Shown here: positions 1 to 8,141 of the stretch, piece after piece
Numbering within the stretch: position 1 is the first letter of the stretch
How the letters are laid out: each line of letters opens with the position of its first letter
NCBI GenBank assembly: GCA_964453995.1
Contig: CAYVQC010000009.1
Span: 29,357-93,356 of the forward strand
Direction of reading: 5' to 3'
Length of the DNA: 64,000 nucleotides
Origin: SKVR01 sp964453995
Lineage (GTDB): Bacteria > Bacteroidota > Bacteroidia > Bacteroidales > UBA7960
Position numbers and translations under genes: made by a program
Notes under the pieces: generated by a model
Seen by the model: only the letters and a program-made list of their open reading frames with translations
The model's database searches: none
What the model was told of the DNA's origin: nothing

Positions 1-186
1 AATATGAAACCCATGGTGCCTGACCCATTGAGGGATATCTGGATGAAAGGGGTCGAAACGGGCGAGTGGACCCTCAAGCTTTGCGGTGCCGGTGGTGGTG
101 GCTATATGCTGGGTTTTACACGTAATTATACAGAAACAAAAATAGCCTTCCGAAAAGCAGGCTTTAAGACTTTCCTTCCATCATAA
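1..186 (+). CDS. GHMP kinase, mevalonate kinase-like (C-terminal fragment)
   Basis: Only the last 61 codons are visible; the frame is open from base 1, so the gene begins upstream of the window. The Gly-rich segment LCGAGGGGYMLGF matches the third conserved motif of GHMP small-molecule kinases, which helps form the phosphate-binding site. The final residues resemble the C-terminus of Bacteroidota mevalonate kinase-like proteins, which act in isoprenoid precursor synthesis. The sugar- or mevalonate-specific part of the protein is not in view, so the substrate is inferred only. An intergenic stretch of about 256 bases without recognisable signals separates it from the next gene. Confidence 0.7.
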   Translation, partial: NMKPMVPDPLRDIWMKGVETGEWTLKLCGAGGGGYMLGFTRNYTETKIAFRKAGFKTFLPS

Positions 187-442
187 TCCCCACGGGCCCG
201 GTTTTTTGCTCTTTTGAGTGGTCTTCCGTCTTGACCTGATCCTGCAATACCTCTCTTTTTTTGCCCCGGAGCAATAATCAAATCACCTGCAGAGCAATTA
301 TTTCCATCAAAACATTTATCTTAAACAAAATAATTGCTAAATTCATAGTCATTATTTCCATTCTCGGCGCAAGGACATTTTTTCCTTCACTGCGGGAAAG
401 GGGAAAAAACCAAAACCATTCGTAAAATAAATCCATGCAACG

Positions 443-1681
443 ATGAAAGAGTTCCTAGAAAATGATGAATTTCAGAAACTATTGCAAGCAGCAGATGCTA
501 TTGCCGCCAGTAAAAAAAAGTTTTCTGATATTGAAGATGCCAGGGGCAATCAATATGTAGACCTGGTACAGGAAGGGGGAGGAGTACTGGGTATCGCCCT
601 TGTGGGTTACACCGCTATCCTGGAGCGTGCGGGAATAAGGTTTTTCAGTCTTGCCGGTACTTCGGCAGGAGCCATCAATACAATGATGATAGCCGCTCTG
701 GGTCCCATAGAACAACCCAAATCAGAAAAGATTCTTGATATTCTTAGCAGAAAGAACCTCTTTGACCTTGTAGATGGCAATTATCCTGTGCGAAAATTAG
801 TACGTAAAAGTATTAAGGAAGAGGGAGGAATTGGATGGCTCATTCTTCTCAACATCAGAAGGCTATACCGCGCTCTCACCCAAAAACTGGGGCTGAATCC
901 CGGAACCGATTTTGAAAAATGGATTACTTCAGAATTAAGGAAAGAGGGTATCAAAACCATGCGTGATGTAAACAGCCTTCGGCAAAAGCTGCCAGAAGGG
1001 CTGAGACATACCGGGGGTGGGAGTGTAGATGACCTGAAGCCTCAGTTGGCTATCATTGCTGCCGATATAACAACCCACAGTAAGATTGAGTTTCCCCGAA
1101 TGTCTGAATTGTTTTATGCTGAGCCCGATTCTGTGCCCCCGGCCGCATTGGTAAGAACATCAATGTCTATCCCTGTCTTTTTCGAACCCGTTACCATAAA
1201 TAATATTCCCAATGCCGGAGTTTCAAATGATAAGAAGTGGGAAGAACACTGTAAATACTATGGTCCGGTGCCACCCTCGGTAAGATTTGTTGATGGAGGA
1301 TTATTGTCAAACTTTCCCATAAATGTATTTCACCGAAGGGATGGTGGCGTGCCCCGGAAGCCAACCTTTGGAGTGAGGCTTAGTACTTACCGCGAAACCT
1401 ACTCCGATGTAAAAGGGCTGAAAGTGATGCTGGGAGCTATGATCAGTTCCATGAGGCAGATTTACGATTATGATTTCCTGAAGAGGAATCCTGATTTTTC
1501 TCAACTCATCTGCCATGTAAATGCTGATAAGGATTTCAATTGGCTGGATTTTGAGATCGGTAAGGCGGAGCAGGTAAAAATGTTTGTGCATGGAGCCCGC
1601 GAAGCGGTAAAGTTCCTTGAAGCTTTCGATTGGGATAAATACAAAGAAACCCGCAAGTCACTGGCGGATGTAGTTAAATAA
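443..1681 (+). CDS. Patatin-like phospholipase
   Basis: A 412-residue protein of the patatin family of Ser-Asp acyl hydrolases. Seen: an oxyanion-hole glycine run EGGGVLG near residues 44-50, the nucleophile elbow GTSAGA with Ser74, and the catalytic Asp in VDGGLLSNFP near residue 290. A Ser/Asp dyad of this kind hydrolyses acyl esters of phospholipids or other lipids. No signal peptide or membrane segment is evident, so a cytoplasmic location is likely. The segment between the elbow and the DGG motif is longer than in minimal patatins. The gene stands alone: the fragment upstream ends 256 bases away and the downstream genes are on the other strand. The substrate is unknown. Confidence 0.88.
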   Translation: MKEFLENDEFQKLLQAADAIAASKKKFSDIEDARGNQYVDLVQEGGGVLGIALVGYTAILERAGIRFFSLAGTSAGAINTMMIAALGPIEQPKSEKILDILSRKNLFDLVDGNYPVRKLVRKSIKEEGGIGWLILLNIRRLYRALTQKLGLNPGTDFEKWITSELRKEGIKTMRDVNSLRQKLPEGLRHTGGGSVDDLKPQLAIIAADITTHSKIEFPRMSELFYAEPDSVPPAALVRTSMSIPVFFEPVTINNIPNAGVSNDKKWEEHCKYYGPVPPSVRFVDGGLLSNFPINVFHRRDGGVPRKPTFGVRLSTYRETYSDVKGLKVMLGAMISSMRQIYDYDFLKRNPDFSQLICHVNADKDFNWLDFEIGKAEQVKMFVHGAREAVKFLEAFDWDKYKETRKSLADVVK

Positions 1682-1724
1682 CTCCTGCTTTCCTGGCCCG
1701 GAAGTAGTTTCTGCCACAATCTGC

Positions 1725-2087
1725 TTATTGCTCTTCCTGGTATTGGATCAAAACATCCAGGCCAACATATTCGAGCGTTTTCTCATGAGTGGCTTCCAGC
1801 TTTAGCCTGGGGGCCACTCCTGCTTTCAGGGCTTCAACCCACCTGCTGGCACACAGGCACCAATAGTCTCCCGGCTTGAGCCCGGGAAAGTTATAGGCCG
1901 GCATAGGAGTGATCAAATCGTTGCCCATAGCGCGGGAAAAATCAAGAAACTCTTTCGTTACCCTGGCACACACAGTATGCGTACCATGGTCTGAAGGACC
2001 TGTCTGACAATCGCCCTTGCGGTAATACCCTGTCAGCGGTTGAAGACTGCAGGTTTGCAAAGGGCCACCTAAAACATTTTTTGCCAT
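1725..2087 (-). CDS. DUF2237 family protein
   Basis: A 120-residue protein matching the DUF2237 family along its whole length. Diagnostic stretches are NVLGGPLQTCS at the N-terminus, the central DHGTHTVCA, the FPGLKPGDYWCLCASRW block and the C-terminal LEATHE. Several invariant cysteines and histidines suggest metal binding or redox chemistry, but no function has been established for the family to my knowledge. It lies 80 bases downstream of the DoxX-like gene on the same strand and could be co-transcribed with it. Start chosen at the ATG giving the family's usual N-terminus. Confidence 0.88.
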   Translation of the reverse strand: MAKNVLGGPLQTCSLQPLTGYYRKGDCQTGPSDHGTHTVCARVTKEFLDFSRAMGNDLITPMPAYNFPGLKPGDYWCLCASRWVEALKAGVAPRLKLEATHEKTLEYVGLDVLIQYQEEQ

Positions 2088-2167
2088 AACTTTGAATTTG
2101 TATTGAAGGGGTTTTAAACATGTAATTCTTTAATCGGAAGAGGCATTCCCGGCAACCTCAAAGCATG

Positions 2168-2536
2168 TCAGTTTTTACGAAAATACCATCCAAGCCATAT
2201 CAGAAGAGGTTGCACCAAAACAAGCCTTACCCATCCTAAAACAGGTGAAACACATAAACTGTTTTCAATGCAGGAGCCCTGTGCAACAAAATATACATGT
2301 GCAGGAATAAAAAAGACCATTAACCCTGCAATACCAATACCGGCAAAAAACCGGGTGGCCGGAATCAGCAATGCCACACCAAGAAGAATTTCAGCTGCCC
2401 CGGTAAGGAAGTTAACCAAACCAGGAAAAGGGATGTAATCGGGGATCAGGGGATAGTAAAAAGAGGGTGAAAGGAAATGATTGATCCCTGCGACAATGAA
2501 AAATAATGCAAATACAATACGGCAGGCTTTCTTCAT
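2168..2536 (-). CDS. DoxX-like integral membrane protein
   Basis: A 122-residue hydrophobic protein with four predicted membrane helices. The N-terminal motif with GINHFLSPSFYYPLIPDYIP, followed by a helix containing GAAEILLGVALLIP, is typical of the DoxX/DoxD-like family. These small membrane proteins are linked in some organisms to quinone or sulfur redox chemistry, but this branch has no assigned reaction. It starts 355 bases from the divergent sirtuin gene and precedes the DUF2237 gene on the same strand. Confidence 0.8.
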   Translation of the reverse strand: MKKACRIVFALFFIVAGINHFLSPSFYYPLIPDYIPFPGLVNFLTGAAEILLGVALLIPATRFFAGIGIAGLMVFFIPAHVYFVAQGSCIENSLCVSPVLGWVRLVLVQPLLIWLGWYFRKN

Positions 2537-2891
2537 ATTTTCAGCATGCTTCAGTTTCTGGAATCAGTGTTTTTTCGGTTGCGGTGCAAATCCTGATTTC
2601 GCTAATCAGGGGTTAGTGGAAATGGCCTGCTGCAGTAAAAACGGTACAGCATCCAAACCACCCAAAGTCGGTCAGGCAAAGCTTGATTTTTGCCTGTTGT
2701 AAAGGAAAATTCCGGGTCATTGATGATCCGTAAACACACTTTGTTTAATAAGTAATGGGGCGATTTGTTTATGCTTTCACCGAGTTTATGATTGTTTATG
2801 ATCGCACAGCTGCAGAAGCATAAGGCTGGTTCCTGCATTGATGCAAGGTAAAAATTAGTAATTTCGTAGCCTGAATCGTAACAGGAATCCA
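2537..2891. other. Divergent intergenic region, DoxX to sirtuin
   Basis: 355 bases between two outward-facing genes. No convincing coding sequence is seen. A perfect 7-bp hairpin (CCTGATT, 5-base loop, AATCAGG) lies at 2592-2610. TAATTTCG, close to the TAnnTTTG -7 consensus, lies about 25 bases before the sirtuin start and may be its promoter. Confidence 0.5.
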
Positions 2892-3587
2892 ATGGAAAAG
2901 AAAAGAATAGTAGTGCTCACCGGAGCAGGTGTAAGTGCAGAAAGTGGTATAAGCACTTTTCGGGATAGTGGGGGCTTGTGGGAGAAATATGATATCAGCG
3001 AAGTAGCTACTCCCGAAGCCTGGGCCCGCAACCAGGACCTGGTAATGGAGTTTTACAATCAGCGCAGAAAGCAGCTTTTTGAGGTGGAACCTAATGCTGC
3101 ACATTATGCGTTGGTAAAGCTGGAAGAAAAATACGATGTACAAATCATCACCCAGAACGTTGATGATCTTCATGAGCGGGCCGGTTCAAAGAATGTGATG
3201 CATCTGCATGGTGAACTGAAAAAAGTTCGTTCATCGGTGGATGAAAACCTTGTGTATGAGCTGGAAGGCTGGGAACTAAAGAAAGGAGATACCTGCGAAA
3301 AAGGCTCACAGCTCAGGCCTCACATTGTATGGTTTGGCGAGCCGGTACCGATGATACCGCATGCTGCAGAGTTATGCTCCACCGCAGATATCCTTATTAT
3401 TATAGGAACCTCGCTCAATGTATACCCTGCTGCCGGCCTGGTAAATTATACCCAACCCGGGTGCCCTGTTTATCTTATTGATCCTGCCGATGTAAGCGTA
3501 TCGCACATTCCCGGGGTAAAAGTGATCCGTGAAAAGGCAGGTACCGGGACCGTACAACTGGTTAATGAACTTACAGAGCGGTCCTGA
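2892..3587 (+). CDS. cobB: NAD-dependent protein deacylase, Sir2 family, without the zinc site
   Basis: A 231-residue sirtuin. Seen: NAD-binding GAGVSAESGI (residues 11-20), FRD (23-25), TQNVD (87-91) and the catalytic His106 in HLHGE. Tyr55 and Arg58 in FYNQRR match the Tyr-x-x-Arg pair that class III (SIRT5/CobB) enzymes use to bind succinyl- or malonyl-lysine, so desuccinylation is inferred. The small domain normally carries four zinc cysteines; here only Cys135 is present between residues 107 and 150, so the zinc ribbon has been lost, as I recall in other Bacteroidota sirtuins. Its TGA overlaps the ATG of the following RNA methyltransferase gene by one base, implying translational coupling. 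Confidence 0.9.
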   Translation: MEKKRIVVLTGAGVSAESGISTFRDSGGLWEKYDISEVATPEAWARNQDLVMEFYNQRRKQLFEVEPNAAHYALVKLEEKYDVQIITQNVDDLHERAGSKNVMHLHGELKKVRSSVDENLVYELEGWELKKGDTCEKGSQLRPHIVWFGEPVPMIPHAAELCSTADILIIIGTSLNVYPAAGLVNYTQPGCPVYLIDPADVSVSHIPGVKVIREKAGTGTVQLVNELTERS

Positions 3588-4132
3588 TGATGCAGAAACT
3601 TACCATGGACGAGCTGGGAAGGATCAGCCCGGATGAATATAAGAAGCAAAAAAAATTTCCTGTTGTAATCGTACTTGATAACATCAGGAGTATGATGAAT
3701 GTGGGCTCCGTATTTCGTACAGCAGATGCTTTCCGGATTGAAAAGATAATGTTGTGTGGCATTACAGCATGCCCCCCCAACAAAGAAATTCACAAAACCG
3801 CCCTGGGAGCTACAGAATCTGTTGACTGGGAATACTTTGAAAATACGGCTTTGGCACTGCAGAAACTGAGAGCAGCAAAATATCACATCCTGGCTTTGGA
3901 ACAAACCACTACCAGTCAGCCGTTGCATTTGTTTCAGCCTGATGCTGCTTCCCGTTACGCACTGGTTTTTGGCAACGAAGTAAAAGGTGTACATGAAAGT
4001 GCCCTTGAGCTTTGCCATAAAACCCTGGAAATACCGCAGTTTGGCACAAAACACTCTTTCAATATCTCTGTTACGGCTGGAATTGTATTGTGGGACTTTT
4101 TTACCAAAACCCAACAGTTTAAAAAACTCTGA
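3587..4132 (+). CDS. SpoU/TrmH family RNA 2'-O-methyltransferase
   Basis: A 181-residue SPOUT-fold methyltransferase. Motif 1 is seen in NIRSMMNVGSVFRTADAF (the N-x-x-N-x-G-x-x-x-R pattern), motif 2 in LVFGNEVKGV, and motif 3 in FNISVTAGIVLW; these form the knotted S-adenosylmethionine site. Proteins of this size in Bacteroidota methylate ribose 2'-OH of tRNA or rRNA, but the target nucleotide cannot be read from the sequence. The ATG overlaps the sirtuin stop codon by one base (ATG at 3590 is an alternative start). trmD follows 27 bases later, so three genes probably form one transcript. Confidence 0.88.
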   Translation: MMQKLTMDELGRISPDEYKKQKKFPVVIVLDNIRSMMNVGSVFRTADAFRIEKIMLCGITACPPNKEIHKTALGATESVDWEYFENTALALQKLRAAKYHILALEQTTTSQPLHLFQPDAASRYALVFGNEVKGVHESALELCHKTLEIPQFGTKHSFNISVTAGIVLWDFFTKTQQFKKL

Positions 4133-4159
4133 CCCGGTTATAGCGTAAAACTTTTGCAA

Positions 4160-4858
4160 ATGCGTATTGATATTTTAACCATCTTTCCCGAAATGTTTCA
4201 AGGCCCCTTTGATCATTCTATCATGAAAAGGGCAAAGGAAAAGAGACGTGTGGAAATTCATCTTCATAACATCCGCGACCATAGTACCGATAAACACCGG
4301 CGTGTTGATGATTACCCTTTTGGCGGGGGTGCCGGGATGGTAATGATGATTGAACCTGTTCTGAACTGTATTACCATGCTTAAAAACCAAAGGGAATATG
4401 ATGAAGTTATATTTTTAACCCCCGATGGGGAATTGTTTCAGCAACCCATGGCCAATAAGCTTTCAACCATGAAAAACCTGATTCTTTTGTGCGGCCACTA
4501 CAAGGGTATTGATGAACGGTTGCGCGAGCATGTAATTACCCGTGAAATCAGCATTGGTGATTATGTTCTGTCAGGGGGTGAACTGGCGGCCGCTGTGCTT
4601 ACTGATAGCATTGTAAGGCTCTTGCCGGGAGTACTGGGCGATGAAACATCAGCCCTGTCCGATTCTTTTCAGGATGGATTGCTTTCCCCGCCGGTTTATA
4701 CCCGTCCGGCCGACTACAAAGGATGGAAAGTGCCTGATATATTACTATCAGGGCACGACCGCAAGATTGCCGAGTGGCGCCATGAGCAGGCACTGGAGCG
4801 TACTGCAAGAAGAAGACCCGGCCTGCTGGGAATATCATCGGACGGGTCATCAGATTAA
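4160..4858 (+). CDS. trmD: tRNA (guanine-N1-)-methyltransferase TrmD
   Basis: Methylates N1 of G37 next to the anticodon, preventing frameshifting. The N-terminus MRIDILTIFPEMF, the DYPFGGGAGMVM block near residues 50-60, the LCGHYKGIDERL motif and the ISIGDYVLSGGELAA segment are the classical TrmD signatures around the trefoil knot. The C-terminal half ends with the conserved WRHEQALERT helix. The frame opens at a TTG at 4154, but the ATG at 4160 gives the normal TrmD N-terminus. Usual TrmD neighbours (rimM, rpsP) are absent, while rplS lies about 1 kb downstream beyond an opposite-strand gene. Confidence 0.96.
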   Translation: MRIDILTIFPEMFQGPFDHSIMKRAKEKRRVEIHLHNIRDHSTDKHRRVDDYPFGGGAGMVMMIEPVLNCITMLKNQREYDEVIFLTPDGELFQQPMANKLSTMKNLILLCGHYKGIDERLREHVITREISIGDYVLSGGELAAAVLTDSIVRLLPGVLGDETSALSDSFQDGLLSPPVYTRPADYKGWKVPDILLSGHDRKIAEWRHEQALERTARRRPGLLGISSDGSSD

Positions 4859-4890
4859 AACAAATTGTACGTGAGGGGGAATAAATGTAT

Positions 4891-5469
4891 TTACATTTTA
4901 AACCCTATGCTGAGCTTGATTACCCTGTTGTGAATCTCTTTCTCGTCCACATTGATGGGTGTTAAACCATAATCATAACCCACACTGATTCTCAGTCCTC
5001 CGGGAATATTCATTCCCGCTCCCACAACCACTGCCATGTCGGGCCTGGTGTAGTTTTCCTTGTTAAAATCATTGTCTGTGTCTTTGATGTTTCCATCGAG
5101 AAAGTAGGAGAGCTGGGGTCCTGCAAACAGGTGTATAAGAGGCAATGGGCTAAACTTTGCAACCAGGGGAACATCTATATAATTAAAAACAAAATCCCTT
5201 GGTGTATCGCCTGCTAAATTGGTATACCCCTTCTGAGAATAGTATACCCCACCTTCTACGGCAACAATTCCCAAAACAGATAACCCCAGAAATCCACCAA
5301 CGTGAAATCCGGTTCGCGCCTCACTTTCAGGAGCATCTGCGCCCCCAATATTGGCCAGATTTAATCCGCCTTTTACCCCATAGCTTAAAAACTGAGCATG
5401 TGCAGGCTGGAAAATTGCAACGATTAGAATAAGGGCAGCAATGGCTGTGAATCGAAATAATGCCTTCAT
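4891..5469 (-). CDS. Outer-membrane beta-barrel protein, PorT-like
   Basis: A 192-residue exported protein. After a signal peptide (MKALFRFTAIAALILIVAIF, ending ...AHAQ) it shows alternating polar/hydrophobic strands with aromatic turns such as YGVKGGLNLANIGG, GVYYSQKGY and LRISVGYDYGLTPI, the pattern of Bacteroidota outer-membrane beta-barrel (PorT/OMP_b-brl_2) proteins. It ends in a hydrophobic strand, as barrels do. The start at 5469 was chosen because it begins the signal peptide; an upstream ATG at 5535 would add 22 residues before it. It converges on trmD with 32 bases between stops. Function beyond a small barrel is unknown. Confidence 0.8.
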   Translation of the reverse strand: MKALFRFTAIAALILIVAIFQPAHAQFLSYGVKGGLNLANIGGADAPESEARTGFHVGGFLGLSVLGIVAVEGGVYYSQKGYTNLAGDTPRDFVFNYIDVPLVAKFSPLPLIHLFAGPQLSYFLDGNIKDTDNDFNKENYTRPDMAVVVGAGMNIPGGLRISVGYDYGLTPINVDEKEIHNRVIKLSIGFKM

Positions 5470-5716
5470 AGTTTGTGGATTTTTAGTGCATAAGAAAATG
5501 AAACTCAAAGCTACCCAAAATATTAAATTTGACAAAATACAGACCCTGTTCTAAATACACTTGTTAATAAAAAACAGCACATCAATCCCGTTGATTGCAA
5601 CTTTATTACATCCCCTTTTTAACTTACATTTGCAGGCTGATTATAAGATGCTGCAAAGTGCATCTTTGAGCAGGAAATAAAATTCAATGAATCTTTTTTT
5701 ATTTGAATTAATTCCC

Positions 5717-5724
5717 TAACTTTG
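5717..5724 (+). promoter_or_regulatory. Promoter -7 box for rplS
   Basis: TAACTTTG matches the Bacteroidota TAnnTTTG consensus exactly and is followed by CA. A T-rich tract lies at the -33 distance but no exact TTTG. It lies in a 346-base gap (5470-5815) between the divergent barrel gene and rplS; the remainder holds only a short hairpin at 5646-5665 (AGATGC/GCATCT). Confidence 0.6.
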
Positions 5725-5815
5725 CACTCCCTTTTTCGCAAGAAAATATCATAATCTATTCATATTGAAAGTCTCCGGTACGGGGCAATGCCATAAACGA
5801 ATAAAATACTGTGTT

Positions 5816-6172
5816 ATGAACAAGATGGAAATAATGAATTTTGTGCAGGATGTATTGACTGAAAAAAAAGAAGCACCTGCATTCAAAGCCGGCGATACCA
5901 TTACTGTACATTATAAGATCAGAGAAGGTAACAAGGAGCGTATCCAGCCCTTCCAGGGAGTGGTAATTCAGAGAAGGGGCACTGGTGCCACCGAAACTTT
6001 TACTGTAAGAAAAATTTCCGGTAATATTGGGGTAGAAAGGATTTTCCCCATTCAGTCCCCCTTTATCGAGAAAATAGAACTTAACCGCCGCGGTGCTGTG
6101 CGCAGAGCCAGAATTTTCTACCTGAGAGCACTCCGTGGTAAAAAAGCCAGGATCAAAGAAAAGAGAATGTAA
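5816..6172 (+). CDS. rplS: 50S ribosomal protein L19
   Basis: A 118-residue ribosomal protein sitting at the interface of the large and small subunits. The central FKAGDTITVHYKI, the FQGVVIQRRG strand, VERIFPIQSPFI and the C-terminal YLRALRGKKARIKEKRM are all standard L19 signatures. The start at 5816 gives the family's usual length; the frame remains open upstream to 5765 and in-frame ATGs at 5825 and 5834 are possible. It has its own promoter and a strong terminator, so it is probably transcribed alone rather than with trmD. Confidence 0.96.
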   Translation: MNKMEIMNFVQDVLTEKKEAPAFKAGDTITVHYKIREGNKERIQPFQGVVIQRRGTGATETFTVRKISGNIGVERIFPIQSPFIEKIELNRRGAVRRARIFYLRALRGKKARIKEKRM

Positions 6173-6196
6173 GCCTTGCCTGCTGTTCAAAAAAAC

Positions 6197-6230
6197 AAAA
6201 AGCCGTTGGATTTGCCAGTGGCTTTTTTTT
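6197..6230 (+). terminator. Rho-independent terminator of rplS
   Basis: A 13-bp stem (6197-6209 pairing with 6215-6227, two G-T wobbles) with a 5-base loop ATTTG ends in a run of T, starting 25 bases after the rplS stop. Confidence 0.85.
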
Positions 6231-6349
6231 TAATAATTTCGTATGTATTGGCAAAATAAAAAGGGCTGATATCTTTTTTTGCAAATCCCCGATGAAAAGA
6301 GTGAGAGCAAAAGAACACCGAAAAATAACCCTTAAATCGAAACCTAGCT

Positions 6350-8035
6350 ATGAAGAAGTTAATTGAATGTGTACCCAATTTCAGCGAAGGCAATGATATG
6401 AACATAATCCGCCAGATTACCGGCGAGATTGAAGCAGTAGATGGCGTGAAATTGTTGGATGTAGATCCCGGAAAAGCCACCAACCGTACTGTAGTGACAA
6501 TGGTGGGTACTCCGGACGAAGTCATTGAAGCGGCCTTTCGCGCTGTAAAAAAGGCATCGCAGCTTATAGATATGAGCAAGCACAAGGGAGAACATCCGCG
6601 CATGGGTGCTACCGATGTATGTCCGCTGGTACCTGTTGCCGATATATCTATGGAAGAAACGGTAGAATATGCCCGGAAACTGGCAGAACGCATTGGTAAG
6701 GAACTTGAAATACCTGTGTACTGCTACGAAAATGCTGCCTTTGAAGAAAAGAGACGCAATCTTGCCAACTGCCGAAGCGGAGAATATGAGGGATTGCCCG
6801 ATAAACTGCAGAAAGAAGAATGGAAGCCCGATTTTGGTCCCGCAAAATTCAATCCCCGCAGTGGGGCCACTGCCGTTGGAGCCCGTGATTTTCTTGTAGC
6901 ATACAATATTAACCTCAATACCACCTCTACCCGCCGTGCCAATGCCATTGCTTTTGATGTGCGCGAAAAAGGCAGGGTGAAAAGAGAAGGCAATCCCATT
7001 ACCGGCAAAGTTGTAACCAATGAAAAAGGAGATAAGGTATGGATTCCCGGAACCCTTAAAGCCGTAAAAGCTATCGGTTGGTTTATTGAAGAGTATGGCA
7101 TTGCCCAAATCTCCATGAACCTTACCAATATTTCTGTTACCCCGGTTCATGTTGCCTTCGATGAGGTAATGACAAAAGCCGCCGAGCGCGGGATACGGGT
7201 TACCGGTTCGGAACTCGTGGGCCTGGTGCCCTTAAAGGCCATGTTGGATGCCGGAAAATACTTCCTGCGCAAACAACAGCGCAGCGTTGGGGTTTCTGAA
7301 GCTGAACTTATCAAAATAGCCGTTAAATCATTGGGTCTCGACGACCTTAAACCCTTCAACCCCAAGGAAAAGATCATTGAGTATATGATTGCAGAGGAAG
7401 AAGGCAAAAAGCTGGTGGATTTTAATTTACAGGAATTTGCCGATGAAACCGCCAGTGAGTCACCCGCTCCCGGTGGAGGATCGATTTCCGCCTATGTGGG
7501 ATCCCTGGGCATCTCCCTGGCCACCATGGTGGCCAATCTGTCATCGCACAAAAGAGGTTGGGATGACCAGTGGGAATTCTTTGGCAATTGGGCAGAAAAA
7601 GGACAGGCCATCAAGGATGAACTTCTTTGGCTGGTTGATGAGGATACCCGCTCTTTCAATCGTATTATGGATGCATTTGGTATGTCGAAATCCAACGAAC
7701 AGGAAAAGAAAGCCCGACACAAAGCCATACAGGATGCTACCCGCTATGCTATTGAGGTGCCATTCAGAGTAATGAAGAAGGCTTATGAAAGCATGGATAT
7801 CATCAAAGAAATGGTGGAGCGAGGCAATCCTAATTCGGTTACCGATGCGGGAGTAGGCGCCCTGTGTGCCCGCACTGCAGTTATGGGAGCTTATATGAAC
7901 GTAAAGATCAATACTGCCGATTTGGAAGACAAAGCATTTGTAGAGGACATCCTTAAGCAGGGCAGGGAAATTCAGGAAGCCGCCATAGCTAAAGAAAAAG
8001 AGATCCTTAAACTGGTAGAAGAAAAGATTGGATAA
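6350..8035 (+). CDS. ftcD: Bifunctional glutamate formimidoyltransferase / formimidoyl-THF cyclodeaminase
   Basis: A 561-residue fusion in the histidine degradation pathway. The N-terminal ~330 residues are the formiminotransferase: ECVPNFSEG at the start, LLDVDPGKATNRTVVT, KHKGEHPRMGATDVCP and GARDFLVAYN. The C-terminal domain from about residue 350 is the cyclodeaminase, marked by SPAPGGGSISA and a helical fold ending in an acidic tail. Together they move the formimino group from N-formimino-glutamate to tetrahydrofolate and release ammonia, giving 5,10-methenyl-THF. The same fusion order exists in animal FTCD. hutH, hutU and hutI are not in the window. Start ATG follows the rplS terminator by 120 bases. 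Confidence 0.95.
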   Translation: MKKLIECVPNFSEGNDMNIIRQITGEIEAVDGVKLLDVDPGKATNRTVVTMVGTPDEVIEAAFRAVKKASQLIDMSKHKGEHPRMGATDVCPLVPVADISMEETVEYARKLAERIGKELEIPVYCYENAAFEEKRRNLANCRSGEYEGLPDKLQKEEWKPDFGPAKFNPRSGATAVGARDFLVAYNINLNTTSTRRANAIAFDVREKGRVKREGNPITGKVVTNEKGDKVWIPGTLKAVKAIGWFIEEYGIAQISMNLTNISVTPVHVAFDEVMTKAAERGIRVTGSELVGLVPLKAMLDAGKYFLRKQQRSVGVSEAELIKIAVKSLGLDDLKPFNPKEKIIEYMIAEEEGKKLVDFNLQEFADETASESPAPGGGSISAYVGSLGISLATMVANLSSHKRGWDDQWEFFGNWAEKGQAIKDELLWLVDEDTRSFNRIMDAFGMSKSNEQEKKARHKAIQDATRYAIEVPFRVMKKAYESMDIIKEMVERGNPNSVTDAGVGALCARTAVMGAYMNVKINTADLEDKAFVEDILKQGREIQEAAIAKEKEILKLVEEKIG

Positions 8036-8050
8036 TGCATAATTGATAGC

Positions 8051-8110
8051 TCCCCCGGTTGATGAGGGTCGTCATACGCAATGATGAATGGCCTGCAATT
8101 GAGCGGGGGA
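8051..8110 (+). other. Inverted repeat between ftcD and the next gene
   Basis: TCCCCCG at 8051-8057 and CGGGGGA at 8104-8110 form a perfect GC-rich 7-bp pairing around a 46-base interior. No U-run follows, so it is not a standard terminator. It could structure the leader of the downstream gene; role unknown. Confidence 0.35.
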
Positions 8111-8141
8111 AAGCAAATTGAATCATAAAATTTCCGGAAAA

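Noticed and set aside
6359..7150. 263-codon minus-strand frame inside ftcD
   Set aside because: Antisense shadow of the formiminotransferase domain.
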